Of a stretch of 64,000 nucleotides of DNA, positions 35,772-47,301 are shown one piece after another. Positions within the stretch are counted from its first letter, which is position 1. Every line of letters begins with the position of its first letter. A program made the translations under genes and the position numbers. The stretch is from assembly GCA_019914995.1 (NCBI GenBank), contig CM034133.1:7334495-7398494 (forward strand). Direction: 5' to 3'. The notes under the pieces were generated by a model. The model worked only from the letters and a program-made list of their open reading frames with translations. It was not told where the DNA came from and searched no databases. This DNA comes from Acanthochlamys bracteata. Taxonomy: Eukaryota; Streptophyta; Magnoliopsida; Pandanales; Velloziaceae.

Positions 35772-37830
35772 CTGTTCGACTGACTCGTTTTCCTGGTTTC
35801 TTGTATTTTCATACGTTCACTCTAAACGCACAATACTTATTCTAGCACTAATGCAGAGAAACTACTACAGATACGACAAAATACATTTTGTTGCAAGATG
35901 AACGAATGAATCTTAAATTTCAACGAGACACCTGTTTATCCAATACTCTGTACAAGAAAATTCCATTGGAATTGTTTTCTGATAACTTGCTTAATAACAC
36001 ACTGACACTCTCTAAGAAGAGTCTCGAGTAGAAAAGAATTTCACTATCACAAAAAAACCCAATCAAAAAATTAATTTCTATAACAACAAAGAACATGACT
36101 ATACGTAGAATTGCTTGGTTCTATCAACTTCTTTCTCTACCATAATCTACATTGAGCACAAAATCTGCTTTCAAAAACAATACAAAACAGTACTTAATTA
36201 AGAGAAGATTTCTACAAGAGTAACAATTAACGTAAAAAAGAAAAAACTTAGAAAGACTAACTAACAGACCGATTTAATTTCCATAACAAGAACAATCAAG
36301 CTTTGATCTTTTATCAAAAACAAATAAAGAAACAATAAAAATCATAAAAAACAAGCTTGATCATTGAACTCTAGTTAGGCAACATTAAGAACCCGATTAA
36401 AAAGCAAAAATTTTCACGTTATGTATGAACGCCTCAAGAGAGGAGACGATGGCGCGACGATGTCATCAGGGATAGGGCTCGGCAGCAGCTCCAATCGAGC
36501 AATGGATGCCGGCTTCACTCCTGCTGCCTCTACCATTTTTTTTCCTTTTCGAGAATTGATTATGAAGAAACTGATTCTTTGATTTCTTCAGTTTTAAATT
36601 CTGTTTTGTAGAGTCTACATAAGAACTGAAAAGTTCTGCACTGTAACAGGCGTGATAGTGTGATACCCAAAATAGCTTGTAGTGGAAAACCATGTCCTCT
36701 CCGAATATTCCACGAGAAATACAAACGACTCTTGGCCAACAAATTCCTGGAATAAGTGGGAAGTTCGACTTGCGCCAGAACAAATTAAGGCAATAATAAC
36801 AACCACAAAAGCATGGAAATTATCGACAAAAAAAAAAAACAACATGCATGGGCTGCAATATCAATTGCCTGAAGCCTCCAACGACTTCGTCATCCTCCGG
36901 TAAAATAGTGAACAGAGTCGAGAAGATGAGTTTAATTATCCGGTTGCCCTACGTGCTTTATATCGTAGTACTACACAATAGAAGAGTTAAAGATCAGACT
37001 GCGATTCCTGTTACTGCACATCGCTGATGATACAATGCAGAAGATGGCAACTGGAAAGCTCGATCCGTAAGTACTAGAGAGTGCCGTCTTCAGCACTACA
37101 TGTCCTTGTTGATTCTGTGCCAAAGCAGGTAGAGAGATGGTGGTGCCTGCAGAGAATGCAACAAAACGCTTGCCAACTTAGTAAACATTCAGTGATCTGT
37201 GACAGCGATGAGTAGCGCACCGATTGAATATCCACCTTAGAAGATGAAGCTGCCGTCTGCAATTGCATGATTAGAACTTTGAGTGCGGCACCTGGAGGCA
37301 CTGCATGTGTTACCTGAGCTCTGGGTTTTGAATTCTGCAACCTGATTCCACGGTTATTATCAAGTTCATGTATGTTGGTCAAGTAATATATCACCTGGAT
37401 GTACTCGATCAGACAATCATTACTGTTTTCATTGCATCCTTCATATTTGCCAATATTTGTAAGTACAGTTGATATGAATGCATAACAATTCCACCTCCTA
37501 GTTATTTTACTATATGATTTCATCAAAAATCCAGTTCGTTGATGCCCATAGAGAACAGGATCAAAATGTAGTACGGTTTGCATACCATGCTCTACTAGTC
37601 CACCATAAGAACACAGTTGAATTTACATATACATCTCAAAACAAAAATTGCAAACATCATCAAAACATATTACATTCTAGTTGCCTTGGTCTTGGTCACT
37701 TGGATTACTGTTAGTTTGTCACTTTCTTGTTCACATCTATGTGTCACTGCCAAGTAAAGAGACTGCATTACCATCTGAGATGCTGTTATTAGGTTTTTTT
37801 CCCCAGAAAATCTTAGCACCAAACTTAAGT
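35772..37830. other. Spacer between zinc-finger gene and FYV7-like gene
   Basis: No recognised gene. A 169-codon minus-strand frame at 37074-37583 lies 248 bp downstream of the FYV7 stop on the same strand. It has no known domain and could be part of that gene's 3' untranslated region or a chance frame. 35,800-36,400 is featureless AT-rich DNA. Confidence 0.35.
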
Positions 37831-40800
37831 TCAAGGATTCTGAGCTAAACCTTCAAGGAGATGCTCAATCCTGTATTTCATAACAGGTTGACCTGACCGA
37901 GTTTTCTTGAACATTTTTTCTTTTAGTGACTTCCGCTTAGCTTCAACTCTTGCCCTCTGTTCCCTCTTTGCTTGAAGAATCACTTCTCTCTCCATCCTTG
38001 CCTTCTCCTTTTCTTCTAGCTGTTTTTCGAATTCTTCTCTCACCCTCTGCAGACTACTCCCTTTTCTCTTCTTATTTTCTGTTGGCTTAGCTTTACTCCC
38101 ACTGTCTCTTGCCTTGTTGCACCCATCTGTCTCCTACAAATATATAAAAACATGTTTTCAGTGAACATGTCAAAAACATGTATTATGGAAGGATCTTAAA
38201 TTAACATACATGTCAAAATATTAAACATTTTTTCCACACATCTGGTAATGTTCAAATATATACAGGATAATTGCCAACCTTTAATCTCCTCTCATCACAC
38301 ACATTAAAAAGATGAATCTGTTAACTAGACCTCAGCTGCATTGTCGCATTTCAAAAAATTTCTTTTAAAAAAAAAGAACAGAAAACGAAAGAGACTTTAG
38401 AGGAGAAGCCATAACCAAAATTTTCACTAAAACTGCGAAAAGATACTTATAATTCGATTTACAAATTCCAAGTTCACAAATATATTAAATTTTTACAGAG
38501 GTACAAAAACATACCTCCACTCTTGATGTTACAGGAACATCTGACTGCCTTTCCCGCTTCATCGACTTCTTGAACTTGCTAAGATATTTCGCATTTCTGT
38601 AGAACTCCCTCTGCTTTTCTGGAGCACAAAGTATTTTTTGTTATATTAGATAAAGTTGGTGTAAACTAAGCTACAAGAAAACGTGTATTAAATCCAAACT
38701 CAAGGGTAGTCCGATCAAGGAATACTTCAAATGATATAAGAGATGTTTGGGAGTGCTTATTGAAAGGGAGCATTTTTAAAACGAAGAGTATTTTTAGAAT
38801 TTTTGAAAAATAATTTCTATTTTTTTGAGAATATAGGTAGGGGGGGGGATAAGCTACGCCAAACATCCCCTTTACAAATACCACTACAGAATTAGTATAG
38901 TGTCGATTATGTTCCAAGCTTAAGATGTAACAATCAATATTTGCAACAAAATCTAAAATCAAGGGGTCTTTTTGTACAAATGAAACCCAATAGCAGAATA
39001 AGAGATGCAAACAAAAATATTTCGGCATAAACAATGAAGGTCATTGTCACCCGATGAAAGTGAGCATCTAATTGTGTTTCGTAATAGGTTGATGCATATG
39101 CTCATGACCTTATCAAAAGCTTAGACACATTGTTAATCTCAAAGTTTGATTACATATTCATTCTCATGTATACTTGATCCAAAGAATTCAAAGCAAACAA
39201 CTGCAACACTTGTTCAAGAAATAACCGATGCCAATTTTTATCCAAGAAACAAACAACCCCTGTTACATATCAATATAGAAAGGTGTGCGTGTAATTTACG
39301 TCAAGTTAGTAAGAGTTTAATAGTTACGCATTATATTTGGTAGAAGATATTTATACTAGAGATATAGAGTTGAGGCTAGAGTCTTTTTAGGCAAGTTTAT
39401 TTCTAATAGGATTTTTTAAATTTGTTATAGAGTCTAGTTAAAGAGATATAATTTGTACTTTAATAAATAAGAAATGAAGTTTTGAATTCTTAGTTAAGAA
39501 TAAGGAGGTGCATACTCTCTGGAATGACTCAAAGTTTGATAGATTCTTTTTTATAGACACTACTTAACGATTCAAAATTGCGGTAGGACCTATATCTATC
39601 AATTTACATTAGAGCTAGGGTTTCTATATTACGAGATGGCCTAGCGAGGGGACACAAGTAAGAAGAGAAGCCATATCGCCAGTGAATTTTAGGACCATTA
39701 CGATGGCGAGCACGATACGCATACGTCGATTCTTTGGAATTTTGAAAATTTTCTATATTCAATGGTGACTTTTCTATAAAGGGAAACAATCAAATGGTTG
39801 GTAGAATTAAATCTGCTTTTCAAGCATATGAAAATTTTAGAACATTGCAGAATCAATGTCTCATGATTGAAATTCATCTACTATGCAAAAGAGCAGTGGG
39901 AAGGTTACCAATATTTTAGAGAAAGATAAAGGTAAGAGCAAACTCTTGGTGGAAATTAATAGATTTGATGCTTTAGGATTCTATCCTAGTTGTCGACGTG
40001 AAGTATTAGATAGGATAGAAAGAAGAAGGAAAGAGAAAGAAATCTCCATTTAAATCATTGCTGTGAAACAGAGAAAATCAGCAAGATAGAGGTCATCAAC
40101 CACATCAATTGCAACAAATCAAGAAACCATTATATTGCAGATATCAAGTTTGCATCAAAAGTTGTTGTGATACCAGCATAATGCAGATCATTGAACGATA
40201 GAGTATGCAACAGCAAACAAGCAACAACCAGAGCACTGGAAAACAGAGCAAAAGCAGCAGATGTAGGGTGAAGCATGGCAGAGCAGTGATCAACAGAGAT
40301 TTGTGCAGGAGATGAAGTGACCAGCACAGTGGTATCAAGCAGGTCATCAAGCAGAGGAGCAGCAAGCAGAGCACAAGATAGCAACACAGCGAGCAGCAGA
40401 GTAGCCAACAGAGCAGCGAGAATTGCATAGGACAGCGAAACATGGAGCAGCAGAGTAGCCAACAGAGCAACTAACAACATTGCAACAACAAGAAACAGCT
40501 ACCATGGAACGAGATGAAGCATGACATCAATAACAGCCAGCTGCATATGCAACAAGCCATGGAACATTTGAAGCAAGAAAACAAAGCAACAACTTTTTGT
40601 CATGGTAATCGGCAGTAGTAAAGGCAGAAGGAACAAGGGGAGGAGCAAAGCTGTATTAGCAATCACAGCTTGCAGCAAAACAACCCTGCACAGGTTCGAT
40701 TAATAGAAAACTACCTACGATATCAGCGTGAACGACTTTTCAATAGCGTCAGCATGCTTCGTGAAAGAGTTGGAAAGGATCTATATCACTTGCAACAAAG

Positions 40801-43800
40801 ACAGTTATATTGCAATGACTCACTGACATTAATAAAGAGTTGAAGACAACTAGCCGAACATACTCTCTACCTGGATTAAATTTTTTAACAATGGAATGTA
40901 TGAAAATGACAAGCAAGAGAGGAAAGAACAATGGACTGCCACATGATCCTTAGAAAACAAAGAACAATCGACTGCCATAGGATCCTTGGAAAACAAAATA
41001 AACATGCTATCTACATTTTCTTCAAATCTAGAATTTTCAGGTTGTGTATCCTACTATGTCAGAGTGCACTGATTTTTGTGAAATCATGCGGTTCAAGAGA
41101 GTAATTTCTCCTATTTCTGCATCTTGCCATATTGGTTGGAGATTGTCATGAAGGCATCACATCCTAATATCACCAAGCCACTGCAATTTTGGTAATCTAC
41201 TGGCATATTTATCTTGGTAGTTTGGTTACGTTCAGTTTTCTTGCTCACCTCTAGGACAAGACTACTTTTGAAGGCAGATGGAATTACATATCAATATGGT
41301 AGGGTATATGTGTAATTATGTTAGACGGGGAAGAGTTTAACTAGTTAAGTATTCTATTCAGTAGATTATATATTATAGTAGAGATATGGAGTTAAGTCTA
41401 GAGTGTTAGTAGGTTTAGGAGTTTCAATTATAATAGGTTTAGGCGTTCTATTTGCCCTAGGATCTCTTAGACATTAAGCAATCTTTTATATAAGCAAGTT
41501 TTAAAGGGATGTAATTCTTATTTTGATAAACAAGGAATGAAGTTTTGACTTCTTAGCTAAAAATAAGGATGTACAGATAGTGTCAAACGAGACGAAGCTT
41601 TGATAGAATATTGATCTCTTCAGATGTACATGCTCTCTAACGAGTCAGACAAGCGATAAAAATCATAATCCTATCAAGATTATGATTCGTGCCAAATCCA
41701 AGTAGCCATTATATATTTATTATCTAATATTTGGCCATTACAAACTTTTATTTTCTAATGCCTGATTATTATATAGTTCCCTACTGTCCTGACCATGACT
41801 ACGAATAAACTTTTAAACTATGCAACATCAACACTCGATACCAATGCATATACCAATCAAAAAACCGGCAACACATGTGAAGTATAGTACAAGCGTGAAG
41901 CAAGGAATTGACATGAGTAATTCAAATGAAGCAAGTTTGGTAGGGTATTGTTTTTCTAAGAAATTTTACTTGAATTGTTAGCATTTGTATCCAACAAGAT
42001 TACCCTAACTAAGTACTTAATTTTAAGCTAAAGGGGTTCATAGTAGTCATTGACCTTAATAGTGAGAAAGTTACTTATGGACCAATTAAGTACCTTCTTG
42101 CCTGATTTTGAGATTGACTTTGAGATAACTACCACAAATGTTTAACATTTAACTTAACATGTGTTGAGCCAATGGCTACCACCAGAATGAATCTTTGGAA
42201 GGATCTGACATAGTATCTTGGAGGTTTGAAAATCGAGACACTTTACCATCTGAAGCTGCTACAACATCTATGTTGATTGTAGGATGAGAAGTAAGTTGCT
42301 AGATACCATTTGGAAAGCTAAATCGCCACTGGCGCACAAGTTACAATACTGATTAGCCATCCATGGCAGATTGGTTACTAAGACTAGATTGCATAAGTTT
42401 AACATAGAGGTGGAAGACTTAAGTTGTGTCTATGTAGTGGAGCCTTGGGGACATGTGAACACCTGTTCGCAAGATACCAATTTATAAGAGCAGTTTGAAG
42501 CCCATTCTAGTTGGTACTGGGAATTGAGAACTTGCCATCAAGCCATGCTAGGCTTATAGGAAGTAGTAGAAATCTTTTAGGGAAGTCACTGATTTCCTGG
42601 AGCTCGAGATACTTGGGGGATCTGGATTGAGAGAAATCATCGTATCTTTGAGCATTCACATAACATTCATGAACTCATTAGCAGGAATTCTAATCGACTA
42701 TTAATGCATGGAGAGGTACTCTAGCATCCAAGAAAAGGAAAAGAATGCAGGGAGGCATCTCAAGACTGCAGCAAGCTGCCCTATGAATATGCTTTCTACT
42801 TAAACTTCTACCTGGTGTATTTTCCACTCAAGGGTGTAAATTAAGATTACTGTGTGTACCATGCGTTTCTTCGGAAACCCAATGGTCCACTAACATTTCT
42901 CAAGACTGGGTGTCAAAGCTTAGCTTAACTTAATATTATTCATGGAGGCAATGCAATCTTCTTCCAAAAAAAACTGAACATTTATTAAGATGATGTATGT
43001 TGATAATAATCAAGTACATTGTTCACAAAATGGTTGTAAACATCAGACACAACATTGGTCTCATTCAAATATTACTGAAGCAATTTTTTGCATGAGTTCA
43101 GTTACTTTTCTTGCTAAATTAATTGTTAAATAATTTTTCAAGATTTGCGCAAATTAGTTGCCAATGAGACATTTTAAGAGCTTCAACTCTTGAGGATCTT
43201 CTCTATCGGTCCCACTTTTGATTAGGATAATTCTAAGTGATCATATAGCTACTACAAAGGTGTTTAGCTAGGCAGTCCCATCTCTAATAGCCAAGTCCTA
43301 TCCCTTAATTATAGTTTTAACAAAACTATTTAAGTTAATCTTTTTTTGGGTCAGGAATATATACTCTTGATCTACCTGCCTACTAATCTCTTCTTGACAG
43401 AAAGTCAATTTTTTTCTAGAAAGCACAAACAATTGGGCAAAAGTCCTAAACTTGTTAATTTGATTTACATCACTAAAATCTGTAAAGCTTTAATTGGACT
43501 ATCGCATGTATGATGGTGCACGAGTTAGATATATGTTCTGCTAACTTATTGAATACATGGCATCAGCAAGCAGTGCATTAGTTGGGTATACATTATCAAG
43601 ACTGATTGCAAATATAAGAGGAACCCTTACTGTCTCATGTTTATCATTTTCCTATGCAACACCACTGAAACATGAACTAACATAATTTCGAAATTATAGA
43701 ATTTATACTTTCATAATTCCAGAAACTCAACATGTGATCAGATAAATGAAAATGTACATCATATAATGTAGTAATTTCTAAACTAGCAATTAAGTGAAAT

Positions 43801-44643
43801 TCTGACAATAAGACACATTATTTCCTTGAAATCACAACACTACAAAGTTGACAAAGAAAACGATATGCAACAAATGACACCCTACACTAGTGAAAATCAT
43901 TCCATTCTCACCAACATTTGAAAAAAGAACAAAAATATTGCATTCATTAAAATTAGGCAATTTCATCAATAGAATGTACAGCAGTTTGCACTGATCCCAC
44001 TTCAACACATAAACTTCTCTTCAAAATCCCACCTAACCTAACATTAAGCACCACTCATAAGTATCAATATTCCAAATCATTTACTTTCAAAAAAAATTCA
44101 AGAAGCTTACCACCCAAAAAATTTTAAACATTTCACTCAAATTAAACAAATACCTAGAGCATAGCATTCCATGCTCTCCGAAAAAACTGCAGTTCGATAA
44201 TTAGGGCAATCATCGTCAGTAGAAAGTTTAGCAGTGACTAAAATCACTTCAAACCTACAGGCTACACTTCTCTCAATTTCACCTTTTAATAATAACCATC
44301 AATTCATTCATAGTTGTACACGTTCTAAATCATCTAATGCATCAATTTCAAAAATAATAATAATAACAACAACAATAATAATAATAATAAAGAAAAAAAA
44401 TCAGCATCCAACAAACTCAAAATTTTATTATAAGAAACGAAAAACAAAGCCTAGAGCAAAGACTGAGTAGAAATTCTAACTGATCACAGCTGGATTGAAT
44501 CCGGATGGCCCTGATTTCGCATTAGCGAATGTCTCCAGAGAAAGCCCTTTCCCTCCCAATCTCCTCTCGTTCCTCTTTCTCTTGTTTATCTTCTTCATCT
44601 TCTCCTTCTGTCCTCCCCCGCCATCTCCGTCAACGGACTTCAT
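37831..44643 (-). CDS. FYV7-like rRNA-processing protein, three exons with a 5.9-kb first intron
   Basis: Minus-strand exons are 44643-44481, 38618-38515 and 38133-37831. Donor, acceptor and phase agree at both introns and give 189 residues. The protein is highly basic. Exon 1 has a KRKRNERRLGGKGLSLETFA block and a NPAVI ending that joins in frame to KKQREFYRNAKYLSKFKK of exon 2. Exon 3 is a long Glu/Lys/Arg helix, probably a coiled coil, ending in KKTRSGQPVMKYRIEHLLE, the conserved C-terminal signature of FYV7-family proteins. Yeast Fyv7 acts in the small-subunit processome on 18S rRNA maturation; a nucleolar role here is inferred. Intron 1 is 5,862 bp and contains an LTR element (39261-41676) and a MITE (38740-38870). 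Confidence 0.82.
38740..38870. mobile_element. Small MITE in FYV7 intron 1
   Basis: 131 bp. The left end GAGATGTTTGGGAGTGC and the reverse-complemented right end GGGGATGTTTGGCGTAGC are inverted repeats; TAA precedes and TTTA follows. It contains a run of nine or ten G at about 38,839-38,849. It belongs with the other GTTTGG-ended elements of the window. Confidence 0.55.
39261..39601 (+). repeat. 5' LTR of the intronic element
   Basis: It starts TGTTACATATC and ends TATCTATCA, immediately before the degenerate primer site at about 39,604-39,616. Many differences and indels from the partner. Confidence 0.5.
41282..41676 (+). repeat. 3' LTR of the intronic element
   Basis: It aligns with 39261-39601 over most of its length, including GAGTTTAA, GAGATATGGAGTTAAG-type and GAAGTTTTGACTTCTTAG blocks. 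The exact end (near CCTATCA) is a guess. Confidence 0.45.
41677..44480. other. Remainder of FYV7 intron 1, no gene
   Basis: No domain or splice structure was found. 44,350-44,393 is an AAT-type simple repeat interrupted by AAC units. Confidence 0.4.
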
Positions 44644-45008
44644 TTTCTCTCTCTCTCTCTCGATTCTAAGAAGCTATTTGGTTTGGCTTCCTACAGCTTA
44701 TAGCTTCTTGGTTGTTGGCTTCCTGGAGCTTATAGCTTCTCAGAAGCTGAAATAGGACCTTATTTTGTAAAACAAGTCCGCTAAAACTAATTATCTAAAC
44801 ACAGAACAATAAAGATGCATAAAATATTAAAATCGTCTGATTATGTTACGGAAACATTATTATTGTAGATAGAAAGTGTAAATAAATTTGAAGCAGTTAA
44901 TTTTGCACAAGTGTATAGCTTTTGAGGGTGCGTAGCTTTTACTACAGGGTTTTGATGGCAATGTTTTTCAGTTTTAACCGTTTTACCCTTCCCTTGTTAC
45001 CGAAGAAC
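44644..45008. promoter_or_regulatory. Shared upstream region between FYV7-like and Myb/SANT-like genes
   Basis: The two genes are divergent, and about 350 bp separates the FYV7 ATG from the probable leader of the other gene. A CT run (44,646-44,661) sits in the FYV7 leader. Between 44,683 and 44,740 a 26-bp word (TTGGCTTCCT..AGCTTATAGC) occurs twice with a 32-bp period, probably part of a small hAT-like MITE. No clear TATA box was found in either direction. Confidence 0.5.
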
Positions 45009-45017
45009 AAACCCTAG
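45009..45017 (+). promoter_or_regulatory. Telo box in the leader of the Myb/SANT-like gene
   Basis: AAACCCTAG lies in the presumed first untranslated exon, before a GTAAGC donor at 45051. It is also about 370 bp upstream of the FYV7 ATG. Confidence 0.45.
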
Positions 45018-45050
45018 CACGCCGGTCGCCGGCAATCTTCTCCGCTAATA

Positions 45051-46215
45051 GTAAGCCTTCTTCTCTCTCTCAATCTCTTTCAGCAGTCTTAGATTAAATC
45101 AGACTTTCTAGATTTCGGTTTTGTTATATCTTTTAAATGGAAATTTCTTCTACAACGTGTAGAATCTGATGAAAGATTTCTACTTAGGGTGGGCTTGGGA
45201 TCTGTAGAATTGGTTGAAATTTGGGTTAATTTTATGTATGCATTCTTGTAAAGGTCACAGTTTGAGTCAGAATTGTATAAAATCGGCCCTTGTTTATTTG
45301 ATAGGGTTAATTTTCATGGATGCATGCTTGCGAAGGAGAAATTTTATTAAAAATGGTTATCGCAATATTAGCTCGTGTTCTTGTTACTCGTGCAATAGAT
45401 TCTGCTTCATTCCTGTATGTACATGTGCTTTAAGTTGGAATTGTAGGTTTCCCTTGTAAAAGTATTATTAAAAACTATATTAAAATTTTTTTTAAATGAA
45501 CTGTAGGCTGGTTAGAACCTTTTTTTAAGAAAAAGATTGGTTAGAACTGCTATTTGCAATCATTCATTTCTGAAAATTTTTTTTTGCTTTAATGTTCATG
45601 AACTCAATGTGGAAGCGTTTTCCAGCATCCAGTTATCTTCAAAGAAAATGTGGAAGTGGGTATGAATGAAAATATGATGCATCTTGATCTCCTTATACTG
45701 CTCGATTCCCTTAGAGAAATCTTAGAAAGTTATATTATTCACATAAGCTACTGCAAATGTTAATGTTTTCCCCTTTCTATGTTCCCCAATATAACTCATT
45801 GCTTCGCAAAGTTTTTCAGTGTTAGCATAGTCTGAAAATGAACCTATAATAGTAGTTTTATTCCTGTTTCACTTTCTAGGATAGGGCTTTGGCTTTTGCC
45901 TGTCCTTTCTTGGCCAACTGTTGTTGTTAGTAAAAAGGGCTTCGAAGCTATATAGAGCTGCAAGAGACTTGAGGCAAGCGTAACATTAAGTGTTGTCTTA
46001 CTGCTAGCTTTTCTTTACAATATCACTACTAACTTGAGGTTGATTTTCTTACCATTTTAGTGTTGATTGTTGGTCATATGTGGTCAAATGTATTGATGCC
46101 ATCTAAGATGAATATGGGACTGAAGAGTACATGCTTCGTTCTTCTAGTTATAATGGTATAACTAGCTTGCAGTATTACTTAATTTTTGTGTCTTGCGGTT
46201 TGCGATCTTCTCCAG
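45051..46215 (+). other. Probable 5' untranslated intron of the Myb/SANT-like gene
   Basis: A GTAAGC donor at 45051 follows a leader-like sequence with AAACCCTAG. A CTTCTCCAG acceptor ends at 46215, four bases before the ATG at 46220. The stretch has no long frame. Inferred from splice signals only. Confidence 0.45.
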
Positions 46216-46219
46216 CTTG

Positions 46220-47301
46220 ATGGCAACACAAATACCTTCCCCACAAAGTAAAAAGAAGCGAAAGACTTCCCTTCCTGCTGTGGAGAAAGCTCATTGGGAT
46301 CCTAATACAACCTCTGTTTTCATCCAAGTCTGTGTCGATGAAGCACATGCTGGAAACAAGCCCCTCACCCATTTCACAAAAGTTGGTTGGGATAACATTA
46401 TGCGAAGATTTTCAGAGGAGACTAAAAGACCATACACTAGAATACAATTGAAAAATCGTTGGGACATCCTAAAAAAGGATTTGGGCATAGGGAAAGCACT
46501 ATTACAAGGAGAGACAGATATCACTTATGATCACAAGACAGGGATGATCGATGCTTCTGATGAGTGGTGGGAATTCAAGCTTCAGGTATTGTTTCCTTCT
46601 AAGCCGCATGAGCTCTTCACTCCTAAATTAAATTCAGTTGTTCTATTGGTGAGATGATTTGAATTGTTTTTGTAGAGGTTCCCTGAAGCTGTCAAAATCC
46701 GGGAAAAAGGGGTACCACAACCTGATGATCTGGATTTCTTATTTTGCGATGCTATAGCTACTCCTTTGTGCTGCGCTCCAATTTCTAGTGTTTTGCCGAC
46801 CCATATGCATGAGAATGAAATAGAGTCAGACAATGAATATGAATTTGATGTACCAACATCTGATGATGTTGTGTCTGACATGGAACAACCACTAATGCTA
46901 ACAGAACAAGTCTAATGGGAAATGTTACTGCAGGTAAACAGCAAACTCCTAGACAGCAGGGAAGAACGCACGCAAAACTGCCTAGTCTGTTGCATGGCAA
47001 CTTGGATCCTCTTGAGAGTAGCACAGGTACATCTGCAGAAGGTGGACAGACAGATTTTAGCATTTCGAAGGTTATGAAGATTCTTCATTCTGTACCTGGT
47101 GTGGTACCTGGTGATCGACTGTTCATGTTAGCCACACTGCTGTTCCTCAGGCACCCTTTTAGAGAAATGTTTGTTTCTTTGCAAGAGAGTAAGCTTCGGT
47201 TTTTGTGGCTGCAAGAACTGATGGCAGATTATGATCGTCGCTCATCTGGCTCATGCTCAGGAGCTTCCTGCAAATGCTGTAAATGCCTATGGCTGTCGTA
47301 G
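46220..47301 (+). CDS. Myb/SANT-like DNA-binding protein (LIMYB-type), frame break in the middle
   Basis: Exon 1 (46220-46585, 122 codons) encodes the Myb/SANT-like domain: HWDPNTTSVFIQVCVDEAHA, the GW-(N) helix and QLKNRWDILKKDLG, ending EWWEFKLQ at a GTATTG donor. Exon 2 starts at 46676 (RFPEAVKIREKGVPQPDD, DAIAT) and runs in frame to a TAA at 46913-46915. The family C-terminus (SISKVMKILHSVPGV...FVSLQE) lies downstream in another frame, open from about 46,879 and containing an ATG at 46,915 that overlaps the TAA as TAATG. Intact family proteins carry both parts in one chain, so this copy has a frameshift near 46,880-46,913 or an undetected intron. Relatives include L10-interacting MYB proteins; a nuclear DNA-binding role is inferred. 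Read strictly, the first product is 201 residues. Confidence 0.78.

Larger units (their letters stand above)
39261..41676 (+). mobile_element. Decayed LTR retrotransposon (gypsy-like) in FYV7 intron 1
   Basis: Direct repeats at about 39261-39601 and 41282-41676 share long words (ACATATCAATAT; AAGTTTTGA.TTCTTAG). They are followed and preceded by a primer-site remnant (TTACATTAGAGCTAGG) and a polypurine-like end (TTTTGAAGGCAGATGG after a GAGGACAAG-type sequence). That last arrangement is typical of plant gypsy elements. The inside is only about 1.7 kb, has no intact pol domain, and includes a CAG-rich stretch at 40,190-40,500. The LTRs are well diverged, so it is old. Orientation is plus, opposite to the host gene. 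Confidence 0.6.

Noticed and set aside
37074-37583. 169-codon minus-strand frame downstream of the FYV7-like gene
   Set aside because: No recognisable domain or relative; probably untranslated region or chance. Left out as a gene but mentioned in the spacer entry.
38839-38850. Run of nine or ten G as a possible G-quadruplex
   Set aside because: It is a single G run, not four separated runs, and lies inside a MITE; a homopolymer is the simpler reading.
40130-40480. Two overlapping Leu/Ala-rich minus-strand frames that look like membrane proteins
   Set aside because: They are the antisense translation of the CAG-rich repeat (CTG gives Leu, TGC gives Cys, GCT gives Ala).
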